Notes under the pieces: model-generated
The model's database searches: none
Told to the model about the DNA's origin: nothing
What the model saw: the letters and a program-made list of their open reading frames with translations, nothing else
Translations under genes and position numbers: made by a program
Shown here: piece by piece, positions 22,458-33,607 of the stretch
Numbering within the stretch: the first letter of the stretch is position 1
How the letters are laid out: each line of letters opens with the position of its first letter
Assembly: GCA_035610835.1 (NCBI GenBank)
Contig: CM069449.1
Span: forward strand, 43,110,768 to 43,174,767
Direction: 5' to 3'
From: Ophiura sarsii
Taxonomy: Eukaryota > Echinodermata > Ophiuroidea > Amphilepidida > Ophiuridae
DNA length: 64,000 nt

Positions 22458-23117
22458 CAGGGTGAGTAAAAAAAAAAGTGTACTCAAAATAAAATAATTA
22501 TTAAAAATATTGTTATCAGAATATGAAGGCAGCCAGTGTATGCAGCAATATATGCATTTATTCACTAAAAAGAATCATGGCACTTCATGGTACCTTTAAC
22601 CAGATACCGTATGACTATTTTGGTAAAGTTACTACATTTTGAAACCGAACACAATATTGAATATTTTACTCAATAATGCTTGATATTAATGAACAAGTGG
22701 ATTCAAGCATGGTACACAATAGCTAACTAATAAAGACAAATCAAACATTCTCACTTATTTTTTCAAACATTAAATGCGAATTAAAGACAAACCAATGACA
22801 TTATTACACGAATTTAGCAACAACAACAACAACTTCGGCTTTTGGACTTAGCTTGGACTAGAGTGTGGACAATAGTGGAATTCAATAGATCTTAAAAAAG
22901 AAAATATCGCAAATCTTGTTCGGTTTATAAAATGTTCACTTTTAAGCAAATGAGCATAAAATATGTTTACCACATCCAATTTTAATCAACTAAAATTCTT
23001 TGGAAAGCTAATAAGATAACCCGTCTGCCTCAATAAAAAAAATCTGTGAATTTTGTGCACAGATTTTTAAAAAAATATAAAATCACAAAGTTAAGTATAC
23101 TTTTTTTACTCACCCTG
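22458..23117. mobile_element. TA-flanked TIR element (mariner-type), CAGGGTGAGTAAAA ends
   Basis: CAGGGTGAGTAAAAAAA at 22458 is answered by TTTTTTTACTCACCCTG ending at 23117, and TA lies directly outside both ends. GTGTAC/GTATAC follows at the same distance on each side. The 660-bp interior is AT-rich and non-coding. A related copy sits at 46200-46809. TA flanks and CAGGGTG ends are typical of Tc1/mariner-derived non-autonomous elements. Confidence 0.85.
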
Positions 23118-23324
23118 TAACATCTATAGGCCACGAAATAAAACCTGTGCTCGAGCCCGACCCACCCATGTTCATTCTTTTTAAATCGAATTAACAAAAA
23201 TAGAAAAATGTTAGAGGCTTTATTTTCCTTCGAATTGTTATGAATGTTTTGAACGTTTTTGAACATTTTAAAAATTATTGACAATTCACCCAACCGACCC
23301 TACCTCAGAGGTTCGTTTGCCTAT

Positions 23325-23331
23325 ATAGAAT

Positions 23332-23365
<34 letters not shown>

Positions 23366-24010
23366 CCATGCTTATTGAGCGCATAACACAATTAAGTCCC
23401 TATGCGCTATAACAAATAAAACAGAAACGCAAATATACAAAACTATACATGTAGTAGTAACAAAAGACACGACAAAAAGGAAATCATGCATTAACATTAA
23501 ATAGGTAAGTTTTTAGCGATGATTTGAACTGTTCAAGAGTTTTGGCTGATTTAACAAGATATGGTAATTGATTCCAAAGTTCAGTAGAAGCATCTTGAAA
23601 AGAACGGCGTCCATATGATGTCGAAGGTGAAGAAACATGAGCAAGAAGATATTTTGAGCGAGAACGGAGATTGCGTGTGGGCTTGTAATGATGTATGTAT
23701 GAGATCTTGGAGGTACATAGGTGCTAGTCCACGAGAACATTTAAAAGTTAATAGAAGAATCTTGAACATAATGCGTGATTTGATTGGTAACCAGTGTAAG
23801 TCACGAAGGACAGGAGAAATGTGACAGCGAATCTTGGAGAGAGTAACAAGTCGAGCAGCTGAATTTTGTATGCGTTGAAGTTTTGAGATCTGCGTTTCAG
23901 AAAGAGCAAATAGCAGACTGTTACAATTATCAAGTCGACATGTCACAAAAGCATGGATTAGTCTTTCAGTGGTTGGCTGGTCACATACATACATACTAGA
24001 GTTTATAACG
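23325..24010 (-). pseudogene. CR1/L2-like LINE, 3' end fragment with microsatellite tail
   Basis: Minus-strand frames encode a LINE C-terminus: FVTCRLDNCNSLLFALSETQ, KLQRIQNSAARLV, LRDLHWLPIKSRIMFKILLL, then after a frameshift GRRSFQDASTELWNQLPYL and FKSSLKTYLFNVNA with a stop near 23487. A 3' UTR with the CR1/L2-type word GCGCTATA..GCGC follows. The element ends in a (TTA)n tail, seen on the plus strand as (AAT)n at 23334-23362. The polymerase core is missing, and the copy is joined to a second, more distant LINE fragment on its right. Confidence 0.85.
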
Positions 24011-24133
24011 CGCTTATTCAATGAAAGATCTAAACGCACAAAAAACAGAACAACCACAAACAAAAAAACAAAAACAAAAAACATCCAACATTCAGTATAC
24101 AGCATATAATAATGAGATACACAGAGAAATATT

Positions 24134-25042
24134 TTAAAATAAGTGAGTCTTAAGCAACTTCTTAAACTGGTTGACAGATGTGGCTTCACGGACACTTTGT
24201 GGCAGGCGGTTCCAGATAGAAGGTCCAGCAACTGCAAAAGCTTTGTCACCAATGGACTTCTTGCAAGCAGAGATAACAACGAGGGTTTTGACCTGGGCAG
24301 ATCTTGTAACAGGACCGCTGGAGAGAGCAGGTTTTAAACTAATTTCATTGATGAGATAGGTCGGGGCAGATTTATTAAGGCACTTATAGATGAGCAGGCA
24401 GAGTTTGAATTGTATCCGGTTTTGAATTTGGAGCCAATGAAGTTTGTTCATTAATGGTACAGGATTAGTTAGTCTAGGAACAGAGAAAATGAGTTTGGCT
24501 GCTTTGTTTTGGATGGATTGAAGGCGGCGGAGATCTTGAGATTTGAGGCCATATAGTAGGCTATTAGCATAGTCCAAGCGAGATAAAATCAAAGCACGGA
24601 CAACATGATGTTTAGTGTCCTTGTCAAGATATCGCTGAATTCTTCTGATGTTACGAAGTTGGAGGTTAGCAGAGGATATGATCGAGTTCACTTGCTTTGT
24701 CATAGACATTTTATTATCAAAAACCACTCCAAGGTTGCGCACATTAGGTGAAGGTCTGATGACATGATCACCCACTTTCAGTTCAAGTTTTTTGAGGCTA
24801 TGGATTGAACCGGCAATAAAGAATTCAGTCTTATCACTGTTTAATTTGAGTTTGTTAGGATTCATCCAGTTTTGCAACTCGGATATGCAGCCTTCCAGTT
24901 TTTGGAGCGCCATCTCAGCAGCACCAATAGTATTTAGATTAAAGGAAACATACAATTGCTTATCATCGGCATAAGCATGAAAATTTACATTATGTTTACG
25001 AATTATGTCGCCAATAGGCAGAGTGTATATAACAAACATCAT
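24134..25042 (-). pseudogene. CR1-like LINE reverse transcriptase, C-terminal half
   Basis: A 302-codon open frame encodes the palm motif FHAYADDKQLYVSF (catalytic YADD), then LNSDKTEFFIAGS, NLGVVFDNKMSM, LILSRLDYANSLLYG, LQSIQNKAAKLI, NKLHWLQIQNRIQFKLCLL and a WNRLPQSVREA..QFKKLLKTHLF end. This is the standard thumb and C-terminal order of CR1-like LINEs. The endonuclease and the fingers region are lost. The open frame suggests a fairly young copy. Its left neighbour is a different family member in the same orientation. Confidence 0.9.
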
Positions 25043-25118
25043 TGGCCCCCCTAATTGGTCAAGATATCGACGAATTAGTGGCGTAGCCAGAGGCCAGAGG
25101 GAGGGCAGTGGGTGATCT

Positions 25119-25143
25119 CCCCCCCCCCCCCCCCCTCCCCCCC
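25119..25143. repeat. Poly-C tract
   Basis: Twenty-four cytosines broken by one T sit at the junction between two LINE fragments of opposite orientation, next to a copy of GTGGCGTAGCCAG. It may mark the ragged edge of a G/C-tract-ended repeat. Confidence 0.8.
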
Positions 25144-25211
25144 TCCAATATTATACTCTTGTCGGTTGAGACTTAGAACTATCGGTTGAGAATAGCCCCG
25201 TCTGTTGTGAT

Positions 25212-26892
25212 TTGCACGGTTGGTTTAGAAAGATGCCTGCCTGTGGCTCACATTCTGCTCTTAGTGAACAATTTTCGAAATATTTTTGTGATAAGGTGTG
25301 TAAAATAAGATCTGACATGGATAACAAGGCTGGTTCTGTGAATATCCACGATAACTGTATTAGTACATGTTGTAATGACGCTGATCATATTAATGAAGTG
25401 CAATATCATGTTCCCTCTCTTGACACGTTTGTTGGTGTTGGTGAGGAGGAGATACGTAGAGTGATTTCAAAACTTCCTAATAAAACATCTCCTCTAGATC
25501 CAATTCCAACATGGTTGTTAAAACAGTGTATTAATGTATTTTTACCCATCATGTATTTTTACCCATCATAATGTCCATTGTCAATAATTCATTTAGAACT
25601 GGGATTTTTCCACCTATTCTCCGTGAGGCTGTTATCTCGCCCCTGCTCAAGAAGCCCACTCTTGACCCGGACTTGCTCAAAAATTACCGTCCTGTGTCTA
25701 ACCTGCCCACCCTTGGTAAGATCTTAGAGTATCCTGCAGTGTCGAGGTTCAACGAACACATGCTTGAGAACAGCCTCACGGAGACCTTTCAAAGTGCTTA
25801 TAAATCACATCACAGCACAGAGACTGCCCTCCTCAGAGAGAAAGATGACATGCTGAATGAGCTGGACAGAGGTAATGCAATCATGTTGGTGCTTTTAGAC
25901 CTTTCCTCCGCATTCGATACAATTGACCATGACATCCTTGTTCAGCGAATGCAGAGGGAGTTTAGTATCACAGGGTTAGCTCAGGTTTGGTTTGAAAGCT
26001 ATTTAAAGAATCGTTCTAGTAAAGTATGTGTCCTTGGTGAGTATTCAAATAATCGTGTATTGTAATATGGTGTTCCGCAGGGTTCTGTTGCTGGTCCACC
26101 AATTTTCACGACATATCCTACGTTCAGCCAGTTGCTGAAATCATCAGGCGTCATCAGGTTGCGTATCATGTATATGCTGATGATACTTAGCTTTATGTCA
26201 GCTTTAATCCTAAGGCTGATGAGGATATGGCTGCTGCACAGCTGAGGCTCAACAGATGCATCGCTGAGATTCGGTCATGGATGTTTAAGAACAAGGTAAG
26301 ACTCAACGACTCAAAAACTGAGCTTTTCTTGATTTCCTCTCCTCGATGTGCAGCTGGTATATCCCATCTTACCTTGGAGATTGGTGGATCCGTAGTCAGG
26401 CCTTCTGCTTCAATTAAGAACCTTAGTATTGTATTTGACAATAGCCTCACCATAAATAGCCATGTAAGTTCCTTATGTCCATATTCGTAACATTGCAAGA
26501 ATACGTCGTTTCATTGACCAAACTACTTGTGCACATGCAGCACGATCTCTGATCCTATCTTGGCTGGACTATGGCAACTCGCTTTTATGCGGTCTTCCTA
26601 ATCAGGCAGTGCAACGTCTCCAAAAGCTTCAAACCGCGCGGCGCGTCTAGTTTTTCAAGTTAGTAAGCGTACTAGTGCCGGGTGAAAAGTCATGTGGGTA
26701 TTTCCATCGCTGCATATTTATATTTATATCTGTTTTTATCATAATTGCTGATGTAATAAGTAGGTCATGTATTTTATCATGTATCATTATTTTGTTGCAT
26801 GATGTAACTATATTGTATTTTAGATTGTGTTTTAATGTACAGCGCATTGGTCCATGGGAATTGCGCTTTATAAGTATCCTGAAGTAATAATA
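25212..26892 (+). pseudogene. CR1/L2-like LINE reverse transcriptase, broken copy
   Basis: Consecutive frames encode the pre-RT and RT regions: FVGVGEEEIRRVISKLPNKT and SPLDPIPTWLLKQC, then after a frameshift near 25560 LREAVISPLLKKPTLDPDLL, NYRPVSNLPTLGKILE, FQSAYKSHHSTETALL and VLLDLSSAFDTIDHDIL (first catalytic aspartate). An in-frame stop at about 26063 precedes YGVPQGSVAGP. The YADDT region is present but shifted (about 26170-26190), followed by LNRCIAEIRSWMFKNKVRLN (26227 onwards). The 3' UTR has the CR1/L2 hairpin words CAGCGCATTGG..TTGCGCTTTATAAG and ends in (TAA)n at about 26880-26892. Several frameshifts and stops make it dead. Confidence 0.9.
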
Positions 26893-27037
26893 ATAATCCT
26901 GAAATAATAGACTGTTGGTAATTTGATTAATAAATGCCCGTTTTTTTCGCGCGGTTTTGGAAAAAATTAGATAACTTGGGACCGTTCAAAATTTGTTTGC
27001 TATCTTCTGAAGATAGCAATGGTAAAAAGTACCTCCA

Positions 27038-27863
27038 CACTCTTAGAAGGTCAGGATCAAATACATGAGTAGATTTCCGGCTCACTTTGTTTTGATCCTT
27101 TAAGGATCATTTTCGGATCGTTTTGATCCGTTTTCGGATCGTTTTGATCCGTTTCCAGATAGATATCAACAAACGGATCAAATTCACCTTGATCAACTTT
27201 GATCTGATTTCCGGATCAATTCGATGAAAAAGTTCATTGGTCAATAGGTGACTGACGTCACTCTTTCGCAAACCGATAGACGACAAGCAGACGATCTTTT
27301 GAATTCGGTCGCCATTGAAACAAGGGTGAAATACCGCGGTAAGTTATCCAGTCTAATCTGTAAAATGTTACATGATTTTGTCGGTAAAGTAGTTTTATTT
27401 TTTATGTTTGAACATGCTCTATTCTTGTGAACAAATTTCTTGTACCTGACCAGTGCCATCAGTACGATTTTCGGTCAAAATGCTCCTCACAAAATGTCAC
27501 GATCACTGCGATGTACTAGGCCTACACGATGTAGTAAGCTTACTGCACTCGATATATAGTCTGCAGTGGGTCTCTTAGAAGGTCAGGATCAAATATGAGA
27601 CGAAAAGGATCAATTTTGATCCAGAAGTGGTATCACATATGAGCTTACCCTTTCCGGATCAAAGTGATCCGACAAGCAGGATCATTATTTTGATCCGTTT
27701 CAGTATCATTTGACAGAAATATTTGATCCCATTTCGGATCAAACTTTTTGATCCTGCTTGTCGGATCACTTTGATCCGGAAAGGGTAAGCTCATATGTGA
27801 TACCGCTTCTGGATCAAAATTGATCCTTTTCGTCTCATATTTGATCCTGACCTTCTAAGAGTG
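27038..27863. mobile_element. CACTC-ended element built of GATCC palindromes
   Basis: CACTCTTAGAAGGTCAGGAT at 27038 is the inverse of ATCCTGACCTTCTAAGAGTG at 27844-27863. The interior carries repeated TTTGATCC/GGATCAAA and GGATCGTTTTGATCC words (27085-27215, 27590-27850). A third copy of the end sequence sits at 27572, so one element appears nested in, or duplicated within, another. No transposase is present. The architecture matches the GGTGTCA and ATGATATG elements while the motif differs. Confidence 0.75.
27572..27861. repeat. Near-perfect hairpin with about 115-bp arms
   Basis: Left arm 27573-27690 and right arm about 27741-27861 are inverse copies. I find one mismatch (AGAAGTGG against AGAAGCGG) over about 113 bases, around a loop of about 50 bp. 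Each arm itself contains palindromes such as TTGATCC and GGATCAAAGTGATCC. Confidence 0.9.
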
Positions 27864-28224
27864 CAGTATAATATAGTCAGCATTGATTTGGTTGGATCCC
27901 TTTTTGTTTACTATCTACTGAAGATAGCAATGATTTATAACATGATAGTTGTAAACAATCAGCATATTCAGTAGACCTTTTGTTTTTGGTTGATTTCTTG
28001 ATTGTCCCCGTAACCACTAGTGGCGTGTTTAGACTTTTCACCCTTTCTAGAACATTCAAACGTTTTATGAAATAAAAAAATAGGTTTTATAGGTTTTGGC
28101 CAATGAAACGAACTGTATCAACATTTTATTTGGATAATTTTATCAAAGATATTCATAGATAAGAATTTCTGATTGGTCGAGTCAATAAGACATTCTAGCT
28201 TTCAACCAATGCTAATGATTGTTG
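27864..28224. other. Intergenic
   Basis: It holds one single copy of the dispersed palindrome (ACTATCTACTGAAGATAGCA at 27910). Otherwise nothing is recognised. Confidence 0.4.
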
Positions 28225-28682
28225 AGGGTGCACACCACTATTACAGTCCAACGCCCAGCTTCCGTCGATCGCGATCACGAATGTAGTTCCTAAATAACGG
28301 AAAGAATGGTGAATATTGACATGATATGTAATTCAAAATGATTGAATTTGGTCTATATTTATTCACTGAAGTGTACCTGAGATAATTCGAATGAAAAGAG
28401 TATACATCTACTGTTTTATTTGAAAATATTGGCGGAGGGATACACATTGGTCACAACGGGCTACAAGGTCTAATTTCGTGTTAAAAATACTACTCCGTAT
28501 AAAGGGGGAAATATAAAAAAATGTAAACGGTCACCCCCATCTGAGTTTTTGACCCAGGTAAGATCTATGTGTGTTAATAAATATTCCAAGATTTCATTAA
28601 ATGAGTCGCAAGGTAACTCAAGATATTGCCGTTTTCCCGAGGCATCTTTCCCATAGAAACACACGTTAGCGCGTAATAGTGG
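28225..28682. mobile_element. 458-bp TIR element
   Basis: AGGGTGCACACCACTATTAC at 28225-28244 is answered by GTAATAGTGGTATGCACCCT at 28663-28682, with one mismatch in 20. The interior has no gene. The frames at 28241-28447 and 28470-28664 are not credible. Target duplications are not evident. Confidence 0.75.
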
Positions 28683-29885
28683 TATGCACCCTTGAGTCGT
28701 GCTTTGTGGAGTTGATGGTGTATTATTTTTATTTGATTGCCGTCGTTCGATTGAAAAACAGTAATTAACGCTATACAGCGAATGAAAATTAATTAAATAG
28801 TTATGATCAAATTCATTAATGGCCCGAATTTATTAATAAATGGTTAGATTTTTTTTTTACAATTTTTAAATTTGAAAATATGTACGTATTAAGAATTATA
28901 AATAATTTGTATCGCATACAAACAATATTATTATAATTAGATTCCCTTATTTGGAAAAATCGGCGATCAAAAGTGACGTCATGATAACAAACGCTTAGAA
29001 TATGTGCAGATCGACGCCATCTTTTAATTTTAAACCGACGATATGAATTCTGCGCATACGTGTAAAGCAATGGCTTTTTCACTCTGACGAAAACAAAATA
29101 AAAGCTGCAGTCTTGGCGAGATGGACAATACGATACTTGGGATACATATTTTTTGTAGTTTATTCAAAGATGAAACTCAATCTTTGAAGGTTTAGCTTTG
29201 ATCATAGACTATGCTTTGATGGTATGCGATCAAAGATCAAGTAGGCAATTATTTTACGTCGCATTTTTATGCTACAGTCTTCAGAATTGGGTCGCATACG
29301 ACACCGCGTAAATCGAACGCTGGCTGAACTACCCATATCTACAATGGCCCATGTACACCACTATTTTATTACATTAAAATAAGGAGTGTTAAACTGATTT
29401 TTTTTTATGTATTGGGAAACTCTACTTTTATTTGGCATGACATTAAAATTAGTTAAATTATTAATTTTCAGATATGAAATCGGGGATCTTCTCTACTAAC
29501 CGCGCAGTAAAGAATTGTACCATTGGTACGGGGACTCCCCAGTAACTGTGCCCAGTGCGGTGTGTTTTTCATTGAAGGGAGAGGTCTTTGCAAGTAGAGT
29601 TGATTGTCCCCGTGATTGTCGCGCTATTTCGATAGTCAAAAGAGGCCCATTATGTTTTCCAAACCAAAATGAAATGTTGTACCTTTTCAAACCATGTAAG
29701 AATAACACATTTGTTAGTAACTTTGTGAGACCAAATAAAGTCAATCATATTTTCCAGTTAAAAAAATTAGAACCATAACACCACTTACATAATTATATTC
29801 TGCCATATTAGTATTACAAGACAAAAACATTTGTTTAACATTCAAATATCCGACCAGCTCTTTTAACTAGTTTGCCCTACTTTCA
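28683..29885. other. Intergenic; nothing recognised
   Basis: Overlapping frames on both strands at 29496-29778 (82 and 87 codons) have no domain I recognise. A CRE palindrome TGACGTCA lies at 28974-28981. The rest is AT-rich. Confidence 0.35.
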
Positions 29886-30240
29886 TCTCGCCCGGGGAGG
29901 GGGGTGGCGGGCAGTCGAGCATTACACGATCATGAAAATGTGATCATGAAAACGTGTAATAAGGGTTGTTTTTGTTTAGGTGTAACGCGTTAATAAGGGG
30001 TCTAATGGGGTGTAGAATAGACAATTTTCAAGAAAAAGTACCATTTTTGTCGATATTTTACTTGGTCAAATCATGGACTATTGAGAGGGGGGGGGCATGG
30101 TGAATTTTAGCTTCAGGCGATATACGCGTTTAGGGGGGTGTTTGGAAAATCTTTGGTCACGCATGCTTTATAGTTAACCCCCCCCCCCTTCCACCCCCCC
30201 CCCCCCCTTCCACCCCCCCCCCCCCCCCCCCCCTTCCCCC
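29886..30240. mobile_element. Possible G/C-tract-ended repeat
   Basis: It starts CCCGGGGAGGGGGGTGG and ends in a 60-base C-rich block (30178-30240) made of C-runs separated by TT(CC)A. The outline resembles the G-tract-ended family at 7928, 42711 and 59119, but the body does not match them. It is therefore only a candidate relative or a low-complexity region. Confidence 0.35.
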
Positions 30241-30282
30241 GCTAATCTCGTGACTGATTCCATAAAATTAATATCAAACCGT

Positions 30283-30775
30283 TGCACCGTTTTATTATTT
30301 AGATCCATATATTCAACGCGCAATGATGGATCATACAATAGGAAAGTGGGTTATTAATGTTTTTAAAGAAAATTTGCCGCGAAATTAATAACCCAATGAA
30401 AGTGGGTTATTAATTGTATCATATTATAGTATACGCTCGTCGTTTCTATTCATTTCATAAATATCAAACCATTGCGCCGTTTTATATTAAGATCCATATT
30501 CAACGCGCAATGATGGATCATACAATAGAAAAGTGGGTTATTAATGTTTTAAAGAAAATTTGCCGCGAAATCAATAACCCAATGAAAGTGGGTTATTAAT
30601 TGTATCATATTATAGTATACGCTCGTCGTTTCTATTCATTTCATAAATATCAAACCATTGCGCCGTTTTATATTAAGATCCATATTCAACGCGCAATGAT
30701 GGATCATACAATAGAAAAGTGGGTTATTAATGTTTTTTAAAGAAAATTTGCCGCGAAATTAATATAACCCAAAAT
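30283..30775. repeat. About 187-bp tandem repeat, 2.6 copies
   Basis: GATCCATAT plus CAACGCGCAATGATGGATCA recurs at about 30302, 30491 and 30677. Each unit contains an inverted pair, GTGGGTTATTAATG and AATAACCCA, around GAAAATTTGCCGCGAAAT, so every unit can form a hairpin. Copies two and three are nearly identical. Confidence 0.9.
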
Positions 30776-31465
30776 TTGTTGATATTCGTATGCGCTTCAA
30801 GATCTCTAGACTCTAAGTGTTCAGCATTCAAAAACCTGTTTCACATGCAGGTTCGTAGGGCAGGAGAGCAGTATCCAACCCCAACCCCCAATCCCCCTTG
30901 TTTCCCGCTTTCCAGAAGGGCTACAAACCCCTCCCCGTTAATTAAATCATCGGTGGCATTACATCACTGTGTTACCAAAAAAAAGTTTGTATTAGTTTTT
31001 TTGTACAGAAAAAAAAAATCAGCTTCGGGACTTTGTAAAAATAAATAAGTATATACACGATATTTTGAAACAATAGGTTATACCTCACACAATCGACCAA
31101 AGTTTGACATACGTCACTATGTAATACCACCAACCATACGTCATTATGTAATACCAGCGACTATACGTCACTATGCAATGACGAAATGACAAGCATAAAT
31201 GTTGACGAAATGACAAGCATGAATGTTGACGAAATAAGTAAATTATGCCCTCCCAATCACAGACTTGACCCTTGTTACACCCCACCCCCAAAACCCCTCC
31301 CCTTGGTATTGTTTTATCACTGGAATATTTTAAAGACTGAATACTGTAAAACAGTTTAAATTCACGGCAACATAATTTAGCGAATAAGCATTTTGTCAAC
31401 TTTTTGTAGCAATTTAATTTTACTAATTTGTATCATCTTCCTATATATAACCATTATAAATGATA
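30776..31465. other. Intergenic with short tandem repeats
   Basis: Three copies of CATACGTCATTATGTAATACC type (31105-31175) and two of ATGACAAGCATAAATGTTGACGA type (31185-31235) lie in tandem. They keep a spurious frame open on the minus strand. No gene is seen. Confidence 0.5.
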
Positions 31466-31733
31466 TACTCTCTAAATGTAAAAGAGTGGTTTTCCACTCT
31501 TTCAAGGAGTTAAACGCAGGACAACACGTTTATGAGTGGAAAAACACTCTAAAAGGAGTGAAAGGGGATTTTATATGACAATGTTCCACTCTACTGAGAG
31601 TGAAAAATTAACTTTCACACTCATTTTAGAGTGGAAATGTTCCCCTCTAAAACGGTTTGTCCTGCGTTTCACTCCCTTCACTCCTTTTCGAGTGAATTTC
31701 CACTCTTTCCACTCGTTTTACATTTACAGAGTA
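31466..31733. mobile_element. Small element built of GAGTGGAA/TTCCACTC palindromes
   Basis: TACTCTCTAAATGTAAAA at 31466 is the inverse, with one mismatch, of TTTTACATTTACAGAGTA ending at 31733. Inside, GAGTGGTTTTCCACTC, GAGTGGAAAAACACTC and TTTTAGAGTGGAAAT recur. A longer inner pair, AACGCAGGACAA near 31513 and TTGTCCTGCGTTT near 31659, is also inverted. No coding capacity is present. The outermost TA could be the target duplication. Confidence 0.75.
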
Positions 31734-32263
31734 ATTGGCGGAAATTAATTTGGCGAAATGGATCTCCTAGCGAAATTGAATTGCTAGCGAAAATATGTTG
31801 TTTTACAGTAACATTTTTTTTTAAATTCTGATTATATTAATGAACGATGAAAAACAAACATGATTACTTACACTTTATGGATAATTACCGCATCTAGACT
31901 ATGTCCAATTTCTACACCAGATCAGTGGGGTCAAATAATCATCAAACCTTGCTCCTTATTTTAAAGATAGATCGCCGAATTGTCATGGGCGCGGCGTGTC
32001 GTCATCTCAAAATACTGGTGCTTTGGGGCCTAATGATTGATGTCGAAAGTATTACTCTCCCCGATGAAACGAGAAAATGGCAGGAAAGGCATCAGTGTTA
32101 TTACCGATACTGATGTAGTGATGTAAACCGAAGATATAAACCCATCACTCGGTCGGTAGTCTTGCTATACTATATACGATAACATGGGAACATCGGTGAT
32201 GCGAGCCACTCCCCCTTTTTCGCCCAAAAGGTAAATGACAGTAAAAAAGATAGGTCTAGTATT
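31734..32263. other. Intergenic; nothing recognised
   Basis: The 70-codon frame at 31901-32113 has no recognisable motif. The rest is AT-rich and non-coding. Confidence 0.35.
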
Positions 32264-32712
32264 ATACCCCCCCCCCCCCCAGGGGGTTACTTTCGCCAAA
32301 ATCGTACGTGGATGTGCATGCCTGCCGGACTTCGAAAATGTGACTTTCTCTATACCTATTTTTTGGCCAATTTCCCACCAATCAATATACCAATTTTATT
32401 AGAAAAGCACCCAATTTTGCACAAATTGGGCGCTTTTTACCAAACATGCCTTAAAATACACCCAGTTTATGCCAATTTGGGCGCTTTGATCTGTGATGAA
32501 AACCACCTCATCGATATACCATTATTTTTGCGAATGGGCACCCCAAAAGGCAGGCACATACGTATACCATATCAATGTGAGATCCCCCTCCCCCCGGGAT
32601 TATACCAGTATCGGATGAAATGCTTAGCACTTGTTTTGCGATCAATGTGAGAACCCCCTCCCCCGGGATTATACCAGTAATATCGGATGAAATGCTTAGC
32701 ACTTGTTTTGCG
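32264..32712. repeat. C-tract-bounded repeat with 70-bp tandem duplication
   Basis: The segment opens with TTATACC and a run of 14 C then CAGGGGGTTAC, and closes with CCCCCTCCCCCCGGGATTATA. These ends are loosely inverse. The right end is duplicated: CGGATGAAATGCTTAGCACT occurs at about 32612 and 32683, about 70 bp apart. It looks like another G/C-tract-ended repeat. Confidence 0.55.
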
Positions 32713-33607
32713 AACCAGAAACACCAAATATGACACTATACACATGTAGCGTTGAGGGAATATAATTAGTATCTACTCTGATCATTTGTTGCTTCGTTGA
32801 TCTTCCCTTTTTGCGTTTATAACACAGAATTCGTAAACCTTTACAACCTTGTCAGTATAGTATTCTAGGTTATTTACTCCGATTATCTTAAATCACACTT
32901 TACCCTTTCGGATCCACAGAACGCCACAGCGGTCCTAGGAAATAAAGAAATACTTATATAGAAAAACATTCAAATAATTTGTCTATATCTCAAAAATGGA
33001 ATAACCCATATACTTAAGTTTGGTATCGTTTTAAAGCTTGAAATGTCTTTTACAGCTTGAAGCAGAGAGATAGGACATTACAAATTAGGCAGAATTGCTA
33101 TGATAGGAGTCAATCTTAATGGTCAAAGGTTAAAATTGGAACCCTAAATTTAATTCGGATCCGAATCACACTACATGTATAGTCTATTGGCCAGTATGTT
33201 AAAGTGGCCTGAAACAGGTGCGGAATTGACGTGACCTCCAATGTCTGGCAATCAAAACACCTCTCCTGAAAGAATAAGCATTACCCCCTCAATGTTTTTG
33301 TCATAAATTGCTACTCATAGGTGATGGCGGAAGTCACATAATCTGTTGTAACAGACGGTACAGGACCGGGAAATGGCATCATTATTCTTGACAGTTAGCA
33401 ACATTTTTGGCACTATGTGCGCATTTATTTAGTCGGTAAAAGGCTTATGGTCGGCAAATTGGCAATTTTCTGCCCCCACACCCCCAGGCTCTTGCTTTCA
33501 AATCCTGGGTACACACATGCCCACCGCTCGGGCGCTCGCTATTTCCAGGGGCGTAACCGCGAAGACTTGCCAACCCTGATGCCCCCACCCCCAATGAAAT
33601 GACAAAC
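32713..33607. other. Intergenic; nothing recognised
   Basis: Non-coding DNA between the C-tract repeat and the 3' tail of the LINE. No structure was found beyond a C-rich patch near 33575. Confidence 0.35.

Noticed and set aside
29496..29778. Antisense pair of 82- and 87-codon frames
   Set aside because: Neither shows a family motif. Antisense overlap of two frames usually means codon-periodic chance, and no splice signals bracket them convincingly.
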